Assembly: GCF_900177645.1 (NCBI RefSeq)
Contig: NZ_FXAO01000001.1
Span: 496,001 to 560,000, forward strand
Source of the DNA: Arenibacter troitsensis
Lineage (GTDB): Bacteria; Bacteroidota; Bacteroidia; Flavobacteriales; Flavobacteriaceae
DNA: 64,000 nucleotides
Direction of reading: 5' to 3'
Both the position numbers and the translations under genes were made by a program. Positions 8,988 through 17,468 of this stretch are shown in pieces; positions within the stretch are counted from its first letter, which is position 1, and every line of letters starts with the position of its first letter. The notes beneath the pieces are model-generated. The model was not told where the DNA came from and made no database searches. It saw only the letters and a list, made by a program, of their open reading frames with translations.

Positions 8988-9806
8988 TTATAAGGAATTT
9001 ACCGTTTTGCGTATGGCCACTAAATTGGTCAGTAATTTTTCAAGATGATCCAAATGCAGCATATTGGCACCGTCACTTTTGGCATTGGCTGGGTCAAAAT
9101 GGGTCTCCATAAAAATGCCATCGGCCCCTGTAACAATTCCGGCACGGGCAATGGTCTCTATCATATCCGGTCTTCCCCCGGTCACCCCTGAAGATTGATT
9201 GGGTTGTTGTAGGGAATGGGTTACATCCAAGACCACTGGTGCATACTGCTTCATAGTTGGGATGCCGCGGAAATCCACGATCATATCCTGGTAACCAAAC
9301 ATGGTGCCCCTGTCGGTTACCATAACCTGTTCATTGTTGGAATCCAAGACTTTTTGTACCGCATGCTTCATACTTTCCGGACTCATAAATTGCCCCTTTT
9401 TTAAATTCACCACTTTACCGGTTTCTGCCGCTGCCACTACCAAATCGGTCTGACGCACCAAAAAAGCAGGAATCTGCAATACATCCACATATTCCGCTGC
9501 CATGTGGGCGTCAGATATTTCATGTATGTCCGTTATAGTGGGAACTTTAAAGGTTTCGGAGACTTTTTTTAATATTTTCAAGGCCTTTTCATCGCCTATG
9601 CCCGTAAAGGAATCAACCCTACTGCGGTTGGCCTTTTTAAAACTTCCCTTAAAAACGTAAGGAATATTGAGTTTATCGGTAATGGAAACTACCTTTTCCG
9701 CAATGCGCAGGGCCATTTCTTCCCCTTCAATGGCACAGGGGCCACAGAGTAGAAAAAAGTTGTTGCTTTTGGTATGTTTAAGTTGAGGTATGAGTTCTAG
9801 ATTCAT
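8988..9806 (-). CDS. kdsA: 3-deoxy-8-phosphooctulonate (KDO8P) synthase
   Basis: KdsA condenses phosphoenolpyruvate with arabinose 5-phosphate to make KDO8P for the inner core of lipopolysaccharide, in the cytoplasm. The 272-residue length is normal. Conserved blocks are visible: LLCGPCAIEGEEMALRIAE near the N-terminus, the PEP-binding KGSFKKANRSR, VTDRGTMFGYQDMIVDFRG in the middle and TGGRPDMIETIARAG near residue 210. It is divergent from typA and has its own terminator. No other KDO gene is nearby. Confidence 0.96.
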   Translation of the reverse strand: MNLELIPQLKHTKSNNFFLLCGPCAIEGEEMALRIAEKVVSITDKLNIPYVFKGSFKKANRSRVDSFTGIGDEKALKILKKVSETFKVPTITDIHEISDAHMAAEYVDVLQIPAFLVRQTDLVVAAAETGKVVNLKKGQFMSPESMKHAVQKVLDSNNEQVMVTDRGTMFGYQDMIVDFRGIPTMKQYAPVVLDVTHSLQQPNQSSGVTGGRPDMIETIARAGIVTGADGIFMETHFDPANAKSDGANMLHLDHLEKLLTNLVAIRKTVNSL

Positions 9807-9823
9807 CGATCTTAATTTTGGGG

Positions 9824-9831
9824 CAAAGATA
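9824..9831 (-). promoter_or_regulatory. Probable -7 box of the kdsA promoter
   Basis: The minus strand reads TATCTTTG, a match to the Bacteroidota -7 consensus TAnnTTTG, 18 bases upstream of the kdsA ATG. I see no well-spaced -33 TTTG, so the call rests on one box. Confidence 0.4.
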
Positions 9832-9900
9832 GTGGAATTTGGGTGTTATTGGTATTTTATAAAACTGCTTCAATATCAATAAGATAAGAAAAATTGGGCT

Positions 9901-9934
9901 TTTGTAGTTGGCGTAAAAAAAATGAGTATCTTTG
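9901..9934 (+). promoter_or_regulatory. Promoter of typA
   Basis: TTTG at 9901-9904 and TATCTTTG at 9927-9934 are separated by 22 bases, within the range seen for Flavobacterium promoters. The ATG of typA follows 41 bases after the -7 box. Confidence 0.65.
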
Positions 9935-9975
9935 CGCCCGCATTTAGGGTGCTTAGATGCGTTTAAAATCATATT

Positions 9976-11775
9976 ATGGGAGTTACAAAAAACATAGCTA
10001 TTATAGCCCACGTTGACCACGGTAAGACCACCTTGGTAGATAAAATAATGTATCACTGTCAACTATTTAGGGAAAATCAGAATACTGGTGACCTAATTTT
10101 GGACAATAATGATTTGGAGCGTGAAAGAGGTATTACAATCACCTCCAAGAACGTTTCCGTAGTTTACAAAGGTACCAAGATCAATATTATAGATACCCCT
10201 GGTCACGCCGATTTTGGTGGTGAAGTAGAGCGTGTATTAAATATGGCGGATGGGGTGCTTTTATTGGTGGATGCTTTTGAAGGTCCTATGCCGCAAACCC
10301 GTTTTGTACTCCAAAAGGCAATTGATCTAGGTCTTAAGCCTTGTGTGGTTATCAATAAGGTAGATAAGGAAAACTGTACTCCAGAGGAAGTGCATGAGAA
10401 GGTTTTTGATCTGATGTTCGAACTGGGTGCCGAAGAATGGCAGTTGGATTTCCCCACCGTATACGGTTCTGCAAAGAACAACTGGATGAGCGATGATTGG
10501 AAAAACCAAACTGAGAACATTGAGCCGTTATTGGATATGGTAATTGAGCATATCCCGACATTTGAGGCCAAAGAAGGAAATACACAGATGCTGATTACTT
10601 CATTGGATTATTCTTCCTTTACAGGAAGGATCGCCATTGGAAGGTTGCAAAGGGGTACTTTGAAGGAAAATCAGCAAGTTTCTTTGATAAAAAGAAATGG
10701 AACCATAGTAAAATCTAAAATTAAGGAACTATATACCTTTGAAGGAATGGGCCGATTAAAGGTTCCAGAGGTAGCCACAGGAGACATTTGTGCCTTGGTA
10801 GGTATAGAAGGTTTTGAAATTGGTGATACCGTTGCCGATATTGAAAACCCCGAACAATTAAAAACTATTGCAATTGATGAGCCTACCATGAGTATGCTGT
10901 TTACCATCAACGATAGTCCATTTTTTGGAAAGGATGGTAAATTTGTAACATCAAGACATATCAATGACCGATTAAAAAGGGAGTTGGAAAAGAATTTGGC
11001 CCTAAGGGTAAATGACACGGATAGTGCCGATAAGTTTTTGGTTTTTGGTCGTGGTGTTTTGCATCTTTCGGTTTTAATAGAAACCATGAGAAGGGAAGGT
11101 TATGAATTGCAAATTGGTCAGCCGCAGGTAATCATCAAGGAAATTGACGGGGTTAAATGTGAGCCAATAGAGCAATTGACCATAGATCTACCGGAAGAAG
11201 TTTCTGGTAGGGCAGTGGAAATGGTATCTATCCGTAAAGGGGAAATGACCAGTATGGAAGCTAAAGGAAATCGTATGGTATGCGAATTCTTAATCCCTTC
11301 AAGGGGCATTATAGGCCTAAGAAACCAATTGTTAACGGCTACCGCTGGTGAGGCCATTATGGCACACCGATTTTTGGAATACCAGCCTATGAAAGGGGAT
11401 ATTCCCCAAAGACAAAATGGTTCTTTGGTATCTATGGAAACAGGAAAGTCTATTCCTTATTCCATTGATAAATTACAGGATAGAGGTAAGTTTTTTGTTG
11501 ATCCGGGAGAGGATATTTACGAGGGTCAGGTAATTGGGGAAAACTCCAGAGGAGACGACATGACAGTTAACATTACCAAAACCAAAAAATTGTCGAACGT
11601 TCGTTCTTCAGGTGCGGATGACAAAGCCAAGATTGTTCCGGCCATTAAGTTTTCTTTGGAAGAGGCTTTGGAATATATCCAAAAAGACGAATATGTGGAG
11701 GTTACTCCCAAACACCTACGTCTTAGAAAGATACATTTAACGGAAAATGATCGTAAGCGTAATAAAATAGCATAA
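9976..11775 (+). CDS. typA: Ribosome-associated translational GTPase TypA/BipA
   Basis: TypA binds the 70S ribosome and supports growth and ribosome assembly under stress. The 599-residue protein has all GTPase motifs: G1 AHVDHGKTT (residues 11-19), the switch I threonine in ERGITIT, G3 [15 protein letters not shown] and G4 NKVDK. Domain II follows, and a C-terminal domain characteristic of TypA contains [21 protein letters not shown]. It is a single-gene transcription unit between its own promoter and terminator. Confidence 0.97.
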   Translation: MGVTKNIAIIAHVDHGKTTLVDKIMYHCQLFRENQNTGDLILDNNDLERERGITITSKNVSVVYKGTKINIIDTPGHADFGGEVERVLNMADGVLLLVDAFEGPMPQTRFVLQKAIDLGLKPCVVINKVDKENCTPEEVHEKVFDLMFELGAEEWQLDFPTVYGSAKNNWMSDDWKNQTENIEPLLDMVIEHIPTFEAKEGNTQMLITSLDYSSFTGRIAIGRLQRGTLKENQQVSLIKRNGTIVKSKIKELYTFEGMGRLKVPEVATGDICALVGIEGFEIGDTVADIENPEQLKTIAIDEPTMSMLFTINDSPFFGKDGKFVTSRHINDRLKRELEKNLALRVNDTDSADKFLVFGRGVLHLSVLIETMRREGYELQIGQPQVIIKEIDGVKCEPIEQLTIDLPEEVSGRAVEMVSIRKGEMTSMEAKGNRMVCEFLIPSRGIIGLRNQLLTATAGEAIMAHRFLEYQPMKGDIPQRQNGSLVSMETGKSIPYSIDKLQDRGKFFVDPGEDIYEGQVIGENSRGDDMTVNITKTKKLSNVRSSGADDKAKIVPAIKFSLEEALEYIQKDEYVEVTPKHLRLRKIHLTENDRKRNKIA

Positions 11776-11779
11776 TCGG

Positions 11780-11808
11780 AAAAGCCCCTTTTTAATGGGG
11801 CTTTTTTT
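11780..11808 (+). terminator. Terminator of typA
   Basis: AAAGCCCC and GGGGCTTT form a stem with the loop ttttaat and a downstream T run, starting 6 bases after the typA stop. Confidence 0.9.
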
Positions 11809-12078
11809 AGCTCCATTGGTATAGTAAATAAGCCACCTTAAATGAGGGTTTGTTTTTACCTTAAATTTTGTGGTTCAGACTAATTCAATTAGGCTTGGTG
11901 AAATGGGTCAGGATGATTGTCATTTTGGCCATTTGATTAAGAAATTACTAAAATTTAGGCCCTCATTTTCTTACTTTCTTAATAATTTGAACTAAGTGTA
12001 TTTTTCTTCGCTTTGGTTATGAATTTTGGCTAATTTAAAGTTGAATTACAACTTAATACTTCCTAAATCAAATTAATT

Positions 12079-12867
12079 ATGCAACTAGAAGGAAAAAATG
12101 TACTCATCACCGGCGGTACTAGAGGTATTGGAAGATGTCTGGTACAGGAATTGATAAAAGGGGGTGTGCGCAACATTGCCGTAATAGCCCGTGATAAACA
12201 AAAATTAAAAGAGTTGTCCCAAGAATTTGAGGACGTTAAGTTTCTGCGGGTTGCCGGCGATGTGGCAGATATTGAAGTGCTGCGGGAGGCTGCGGCACGG
12301 ATAGAAGACAAATGGGGGCATTTGGATATCCTGATCAATAATGCCGGAATAGTATCTGCCGGTCCTTTGGAGGATATTCAGGATGAAGACCTTTATGATC
12401 AGGTAGCGGTGAATATTACTGCCGTGCTTTTGCTTACAAAATATTGTATACCACTTTTAAAAGCATCCAAAGAGGCTGCCATTTTAAATATATCTTCTGG
12501 TTTGGGGCTCCTTGGGATGCCCTTTTATGCGGCCTATGGCAGCACTAAGGCAGCGGTACGCCAATTTTCGGACGCAATGCGAAGGGAACTTGCTCCGTTC
12601 AATATAAGTGTTACCTGTTCTTTTCCAACTGCCACGGATACGGATATGATGGAGAAATTTAAAGGCAGAACAATGGATTCTCCGGAATTTGTGGCCCAAC
12701 GCACAATAGAAGGCTTATTAAATAAAGAATTACATGTAATTTTTGGAGGTGAGGAGCGACTCAAGGAAAATATCATGAATTTTGAAGCCCCTCAAGAATT
12801 TGATAAACTAGTGGCAAAGAATTATGAGGATCGAAAAAAAGCAAGTATAGGTCATAAGGCCGTTTAA
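12079..12867 (+). CDS. Short-chain dehydrogenase/reductase (SDR) family oxidoreductase
   Basis: The 262-residue protein has the classical SDR layout: cofactor motif TGGTRGIGR (residues 11-19), NNAG near residue 90, catalytic Ser in LNISSG and the active-site YAAYGSTKAA. The Arg in VIARDKQK after beta-2 suggests NADP(H). The substrate is unknown. The downstream lipoprotein gene follows after 40 bases with no terminator between, so the two may be cotranscribed. Confidence 0.88.
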   Translation: MQLEGKNVLITGGTRGIGRCLVQELIKGGVRNIAVIARDKQKLKELSQEFEDVKFLRVAGDVADIEVLREAAARIEDKWGHLDILINNAGIVSAGPLEDIQDEDLYDQVAVNITAVLLLTKYCIPLLKASKEAAILNISSGLGLLGMPFYAAYGSTKAAVRQFSDAMRRELAPFNISVTCSFPTATDTDMMEKFKGRTMDSPEFVAQRTIEGLLNKELHVIFGGEERLKENIMNFEAPQEFDKLVAKNYEDRKKASIGHKAV

Positions 12868-12907
12868 TCCTAAGGGGATTAATAATAGTAAAACACAATT
12901 GGTTAAC

Positions 12908-13816
12908 ATGAAGTATGCCCTTTTCTATGCAGTAGTAATAAGTGCCTCTTTGATATCTTGTAAGGAAACCTCTCCACCAAAGCAGGAAGTTGCCAGCACC
13001 GAAGTAGCTGAAGAAGCCAACCTTGGTGCAATTCCAATTTCTTGGGTAACCAATAGGGTTGAAAAGGCAAAAAAGAGACTTGAGGGCTCTGAAGCGGGAA
13101 AAGTGGTTTGGGATGCCATGGAAGCCATGGGCGGGTTAAATAAATGGTATAGCAATGGCTATTTGTCCTTTAGATTCAATTATCAGCCCTTGGATGGTTC
13201 TGTGCCCAGGGATACGTATCAGACTATTGATACATGGAGCAATAAAGCCAGACACCGCAGTGTTACGGATAGTACCGCAATTTTTGGCTGGGATGGAGTA
13301 AATGCTTGGGTCACTGCCAAGGACAGTACTACATTTAAATATAATTTGCGATTTTGGGCCTTGACCCCATTATATCTTGCCGCACAGCCTTTAGTGTTGG
13401 ACGGGGAAGGTGTTAATTTAGAGTTGTTGCCACAAGTAAATTATAAGGATGCACTACAGGATGTGGTGAAGGTAACATTCGATTCAGGGACCGGTGATGC
13501 ACCGGACGATTATTATATATTGTATTTGGATGCCAAAACGCACCTTTTATCAGCACTACGGTACATAGTTTCCTATCCAGGATATTTTCCCAATGGAGGT
13601 AATAATCCTGAAAAGTTTATGGAATTGGTCAACCGCAAGACCTTTAACGGCATAAATTTTCCTTTAAAATTCAATACTTATTGGTCTACAGAAGATGGGC
13701 TTCCCAAAGGAGAACCTATCACCACTATTGAATTGAGCGATATAGCGTTCCAAAATCGGTTGGAGGAAGGTTTTTTTGAACGTCCAGTAGGAGGAATGCT
13801 CTTGGAAGGTCTGTAA
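12908..13816 (+). CDS. Lipoprotein of unknown function (DUF6503-like)
   Basis: The 302-residue protein has the lipobox SLISC (Cys18) after a short hydrophobic stretch. The mature part is beta-rich, with the segments IFGWDGVNAWVTAKDSTT and PDDYYILYLDAKTHLLSAL, resembling a family of Bacteroidota lipoproteins with an LolA-like fold; I offer DUF6503 only as a likeness. The start is ATG 12908; a TTG nine bases upstream is less likely. It probably shares a transcript with the SDR gene upstream. Confidence 0.65.
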   Translation: MKYALFYAVVISASLISCKETSPPKQEVASTEVAEEANLGAIPISWVTNRVEKAKKRLEGSEAGKVVWDAMEAMGGLNKWYSNGYLSFRFNYQPLDGSVPRDTYQTIDTWSNKARHRSVTDSTAIFGWDGVNAWVTAKDSTTFKYNLRFWALTPLYLAAQPLVLDGEGVNLELLPQVNYKDALQDVVKVTFDSGTGDAPDDYYILYLDAKTHLLSALRYIVSYPGYFPNGGNNPEKFMELVNRKTFNGINFPLKFNTYWSTEDGLPKGEPITTIELSDIAFQNRLEEGFFERPVGGMLLEGL

Positions 13817-13822
13817 TGAAAA

Positions 13823-13864
13823 CAAAAGCGGTGGTTTTTCAATTTTGAAAATCCCCGCTTTTGT
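13823..13864 (+). terminator. Terminator after the lipoprotein gene
   Basis: CAAAAGCGG (13823-13831) pairs perfectly with CCGCTTTTG (13855-13863), with an inner partial stem TTTTTC/GAAAA. It begins 7 bases after the stop codon. Confidence 0.75.
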
Positions 13865-13942
13865 ATTGCTTATGTACGGATATTGCAAAGTACCCTGGTT
13901 TTTTTGGCTGGTATATACCTTTTAGAGTATAGCCGACTTTCT

Positions 13943-14695
13943 TTAATGTAAAACTCCCTTTTTATTATAAGCCGCCGCAGCTGCGCCAATAATGCCCGCA
14001 TGATTTTGTAATTCCGCAGGTATTACCGGGGTTTCAATACTGATATAATCCTTAAACTCGGCCCAATCCTTGGAGGTGCCCCCGCCTAATATAATTAGGT
14101 CTGGAGAAACGATCAATTCAACCAGCTCCAAGAAGACGTTAAATCGCTTGCCCCATTTCTTATAACTAAGTTCTTCCCTTTCCTTGGCCGAAGCTGCCGC
14201 CCAAAGTTCAATTTTATTATACTTTTTATAGGGAATCTGGCCCAATTCAAAATTTGGGATCAATTCTCCGTTGTAAAAGGCACCGCTACCCAAACCTGTT
14301 CCTATAGTGATCATCACTACAAGGCCTTCCTTGCCCCGTCCTACACCAAAATTCATGGATGCGTATCCTGCGGCATCGGCATCGTTTACCACGGTAACAG
14401 GCAATCCCGTAGCTTCGCTGAACAATTCATTAACATTAACACCGGCCCATTTTTTATGTAAATTTCCCGGAGTTTTGCAGATGCCATTTTTTATAACGGT
14501 AGGAAATCCACAGCCTATAGGTCCGCTATAGTCAAAATGTTTTACTATTTTGGCTACAACTTCGGCCATGGGTTTTGGTTTTCTGGATTTTGGAGTGGGT
14601 ATCCTAAACCGCTCCGTTATCATTTCACCAGTTTCCATATTCACTAAAGCTCCTTTTATGCCCGAGCCACCGACATCTATTCCTAGGATTTCCAT
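13943..14695 (-). CDS. ROK-family sugar kinase, polyphosphate glucokinase type
   Basis: The 250-residue protein phosphorylates a sugar, most likely glucose, at the cost of polyphosphate or ATP. It shows the phosphate-1 motif GIDVGGSGIKGALV at the N-terminus, GFPTVIKNGICKTPGNLHKKW (PpgK-like), the catalytic Asp in VVNDADAAGYA and the phosphate-2 motif ITIGTGLGSG. It lacks the zinc-binding cysteine cluster of classical ROK repressors and glucokinases, which fits PpgK. It is convergent with the preceding lipoprotein gene. It is not a KDG kinase and does not fill that gap in the alginate pathway. Confidence 0.82.
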   Translation of the reverse strand: MEILGIDVGGSGIKGALVNMETGEMITERFRIPTPKSRKPKPMAEVVAKIVKHFDYSGPIGCGFPTVIKNGICKTPGNLHKKWAGVNVNELFSEATGLPVTVVNDADAAGYASMNFGVGRGKEGLVVMITIGTGLGSGAFYNGELIPNFELGQIPYKKYNKIELWAAASAKEREELSYKKWGKRFNVFLELVELIVSPDLIILGGGTSKDWAEFKDYISIETPVIPAELQNHAGIIGAAAAAYNKKGVLH

Positions 14696-14839
14696 GTATT
14701 ATATTAAAATATTTGTAAACAAAGTAACAAAAAACTTTTGGGAGTTCTAGTATGCATATCTCAAGGACAGACTTTTGTAGTCCTGATGAGCTTTGCTAAC
14801 ACAATTGCAACAATAGTCTTCCTGATTCTTGTTAATTAT

Positions 14840-16327
14840 TCAGTCCCCTTCATATAGGCCCGTATTTCCCTTTTCCAACAATGGCATAAGAGACTGGACG
14901 ATGTCCTGGTTTATTTGGGCTATATTTTTGGTTTCGTAAGGGTCCGAAACATGATCGTAAAGTTCTACCGTGGGTTCCTCCTCCCTAAAATATTTGGTTA
15001 ATCTGTACCTATCGGTTCTCAACGAAATACCATTTCTGAAATAGCTGTAGGCTACTTGATCGGTATTGGGTTTATCGGCAATAAAACTGTCCCTAAAACT
15101 TTCCCCGTCTATGTTATGTTTCATATCTATACGGCACATTTCCATTATGGTTGGATAAATGTCCACGGTCTCTACGATGGTTTTTATATTTTTATTCCGA
15201 TGTTCTTCAAAGGGTGATCTTATGATCAAGGCACTGTTCAAGGCATTTTCGAACAGGGTGTGTTTTCCCCAAACCCGCTGATCTCCAAGATGCCAACCGT
15301 GGTCCCCCCAAATCACGAGAATGGTATTTTTATCCAATCCCAATGCTTTTAATTCATCCCATATCATCCCTATTTGCGCATCGATATAACTTATGGAAGC
15401 TAAATAGGCATGTCCCAACTTTTTTGCATAATCAATGGAAGCTGGCTCTGATAGTTTGGGATGTTCATCACCAAGGGCATATCCATTAAATTCGCCACTA
15501 TCATGTAAACTTTTCAAGCTTATGTTTTCTGGAATATTGGGATTTGGGGAAACAGGTATCTCCTCCCTGTCATAAAGGTCCCAATACTTTTTAGGCGCAT
15601 TAAACGGAAGATGTGGCTTAAAAAATCCAACTCCCATAAAAAAGGGGCTTTTCTTGTCCTTTAGTTCCCTAAGTTTTGCAATGGCCAGTTGGGTGGTAAG
15701 TCCGTCCGGATAACCCTTGTCGTTCACTTCCCCTGCCTCATATGGCTTGACCTGCTTCCGTAGGCTTTGGCGGTTTTCTCCGTTGGCGTAGGCAAAGAAG
15801 GCGTTCCAACCCGTGCCCCATTTACCTGGATTGAACAAGAGTTCGTCCCAGCTATAGGGCAGTTCTTTTTTTGTGGAAACGGGTTCTTCATAACCGTAAA
15901 CCAGACCATCGGCAGAGTGACTAATTTTGCCTATGCCAACAGTGTAGTAACCGTTTCTTTTAAGTTGATGGATAAAACTCTCGGGAATATCATTTTCTTT
16001 CTTGCCCGATATTTCGTCTTCAATGGCGCTGTTCTTCAAATGTGCCGGCTTCTTTGGTCGCATCCCTGTCAATAAGGCATAACGGGAAGCCCCGCAGGTG
16101 GGGACCTGAACAAAATGGTTGTTAAAAACAGATCCTTCGGAGGCTATGGCGTCCATATTTGGCGATTTTACCACAGGGTGGCCATATATGCCCAATTCCG
16201 TTCTTAGGTCGTCAACGGCAATGAACAGCACATTGGGCGGTTTTTGCCCTTGCTGGCATTGCAAATTGCTGGTCAAAAGGACTAAGATGAGAAGTGTGGC
16301 AAATAGCTCTCTAAAAATGGTCGGCAT
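14840..16327 (-). CDS. Family S1 sulfatase, iduronate-2-sulfatase-like
   Basis: The mature enzyme carries the motif CGASR at residues 78-82, a variant of C-x-[PA]-x-R whose Cys is oxidised to formylglycine. Metal ligands Asp39/Asp40 lie in FIAVDDLRTELGIYGHP. GYFKPHLPF-like (GVGFFKPHLPFNAPKKY) and WGDHGWHLGDQRVWGKHT match iduronate-2-sulfatase relatives (S1_7). A hydrophobic signal (residues 5-20) ends near NLQC, which is not a good lipobox. I chose the ATG at 16327 (495 residues) because the longer frame from 16444 would overlap the next gene and delay the signal peptide by 39 residues. Confidence 0.88.
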   Translation of the reverse strand: MPTIFRELFATLLILVLLTSNLQCQQGQKPPNVLFIAVDDLRTELGIYGHPVVKSPNMDAIASEGSVFNNHFVQVPTCGASRYALLTGMRPKKPAHLKNSAIEDEISGKKENDIPESFIHQLKRNGYYTVGIGKISHSADGLVYGYEEPVSTKKELPYSWDELLFNPGKWGTGWNAFFAYANGENRQSLRKQVKPYEAGEVNDKGYPDGLTTQLAIAKLRELKDKKSPFFMGVGFFKPHLPFNAPKKYWDLYDREEIPVSPNPNIPENISLKSLHDSGEFNGYALGDEHPKLSEPASIDYAKKLGHAYLASISYIDAQIGMIWDELKALGLDKNTILVIWGDHGWHLGDQRVWGKHTLFENALNSALIIRSPFEEHRNKNIKTIVETVDIYPTIMEMCRIDMKHNIDGESFRDSFIADKPNTDQVAYSYFRNGISLRTDRYRLTKYFREEEPTVELYDHVSDPYETKNIAQINQDIVQSLMPLLEKGNTGLYEGD

Positions 16328-16382
16328 GGGCAAATTAAGTTCATGGTTTAAAATTACTTCAAATATAACGGCTAATCCAATA

Positions 16383-17198
16383 TCAAAACAATTGGTCCGA
16401 ATCCTTAAGGAAATCGAATATGAATTTATCAACTTCGCATACATTTTTCCGGTCCTGATATCTCAGCCAAACAATTTCTCCCAGTTCCGGGTCAATTGAC
16501 ATTTCTCCTGAATAGGAGGAAAAGTAACAAGTTTTTCTAACTAAGACACCAGGTCTCTTGCCATCGGCCTGAGCTTCAAAAACACCAACATATTCAAAAG
16601 AGGAAATATCCAGGGATATGTTCAAATCCTCCATTATTTTTTGGGTCAGCACCATTACGTCCGACACTTTTGGGTCCTTTTGTGCGCCGGGAAGCATATA
16701 CTTGGACTTTTCCTTAGGCCTTAGGGCCAATAGCTTATTTTCCACAATATGGATCCATGCCAGCTGATCCAAAATTTCTTCTGAGGGTTCAATGTAATAG
16801 TCAATAGAATTTAAGGAGTGGTTTTTGTCCAAGAAATCAAGGAGCTTATCTATTGCAGCACCAAACTTGGTGAGCGTTCCCAATTTGTTGTTTCTGCCTA
16901 GGGCACTGGAAATGGTCTCGTCCCTATTACCAAATTTATAGCCGCCTTTTTTGATCCACAATAGGTTTAGGAGATGTTGCATCCCAACATTTCCCAATTG
17001 GTCTATAGAAATGGCTATTTTTAGAAGATATTCTCCAAGTCCTACTATGCCCTTTGTGAATAGCCCATGAAAAATACCATATATAAAACCCAATGGAATG
17101 GTAAATATGAACAAAAAGATGGAGATGAAGAACAGGAGGATCCCAATTAAGGGGTTTGCCTTTTTGTCCACCTTATAGTTTTGTTTTTTTAAAATCAT
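16383..17198 (-). CDS. Membrane protein fused to a degenerate Nudix-like domain
   Basis: Residues 17-50 of the 271-residue protein are strongly hydrophobic (one long or two short membrane segments). Residues 75-120 contain GGYKFGNRDETISSALGRNN, a motif I associate with small membrane proteins of phages and Bacteroidota. From about residue 145 on the sequence follows a Nudix fold: the strand IHIVENKLLALRPK, a GAQKDPKVSD loop, and the C-terminal block FEAQADGKRPGVLVRKTCYF..EIVWLRYQDR typical of Bacteroidota Nudix hydrolases. The Nudix box itself is damaged: the REUxEE glutamates are replaced in LTQKIMEDL, so catalysis is doubtful. Function unknown. Confidence 0.6.
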   Translation of the reverse strand: MILKKQNYKVDKKANPLIGILLFFISIFLFIFTIPLGFIYGIFHGLFTKGIVGLGEYLLKIAISIDQLGNVGMQHLLNLLWIKKGGYKFGNRDETISSALGRNNKLGTLTKFGAAIDKLLDFLDKNHSLNSIDYYIEPSEEILDQLAWIHIVENKLLALRPKEKSKYMLPGAQKDPKVSDVMVLTQKIMEDLNISLDISSFEYVGVFEAQADGKRPGVLVRKTCYFSSYSGEMSIDPELGEIVWLRYQDRKNVCEVDKFIFDFLKDSDQLF

Positions 17199-17332
17199 GC
17201 GCTTTGGTTGGTTGCTTAAAGATATAAATTAATTTTTGCCGTAGGGAAAGGTTTTTTGGGCGAGGTTGGAAATTGTAAAATGAATTATTTTCAATTCTTA
17301 AATATCCAACTGCAATACAATCAAATAAATGC

Positions 17333-17340
17333 TATATTTG
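17333..17340 (+). promoter_or_regulatory. Possible -7 box upstream of the ThuA-fusion gene
   Basis: TATATTTG matches TAnnTTTG and lies 128 bases before the ATG of the next gene. No -33 TTTG is correctly spaced. Confidence 0.3.
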
Positions 17341-17468
17341 AGAAATTCAAAATTTAGGGATGTTCTAAAAAAAAGTTGTGTTCCAGTGTTGTTCCTACTT
17401 CCAAACATATTATGTATAATTTAAGCTTCTCCTTTAAATCTCAATAATCTTATTAATATCCTGATTAA

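Noticed and set aside
13943-14695. ROK kinase as the missing KDG kinase
   Set aside because: Its motifs are those of polyphosphate glucokinase, and KDG kinases of alginate loci are PfkB-type.
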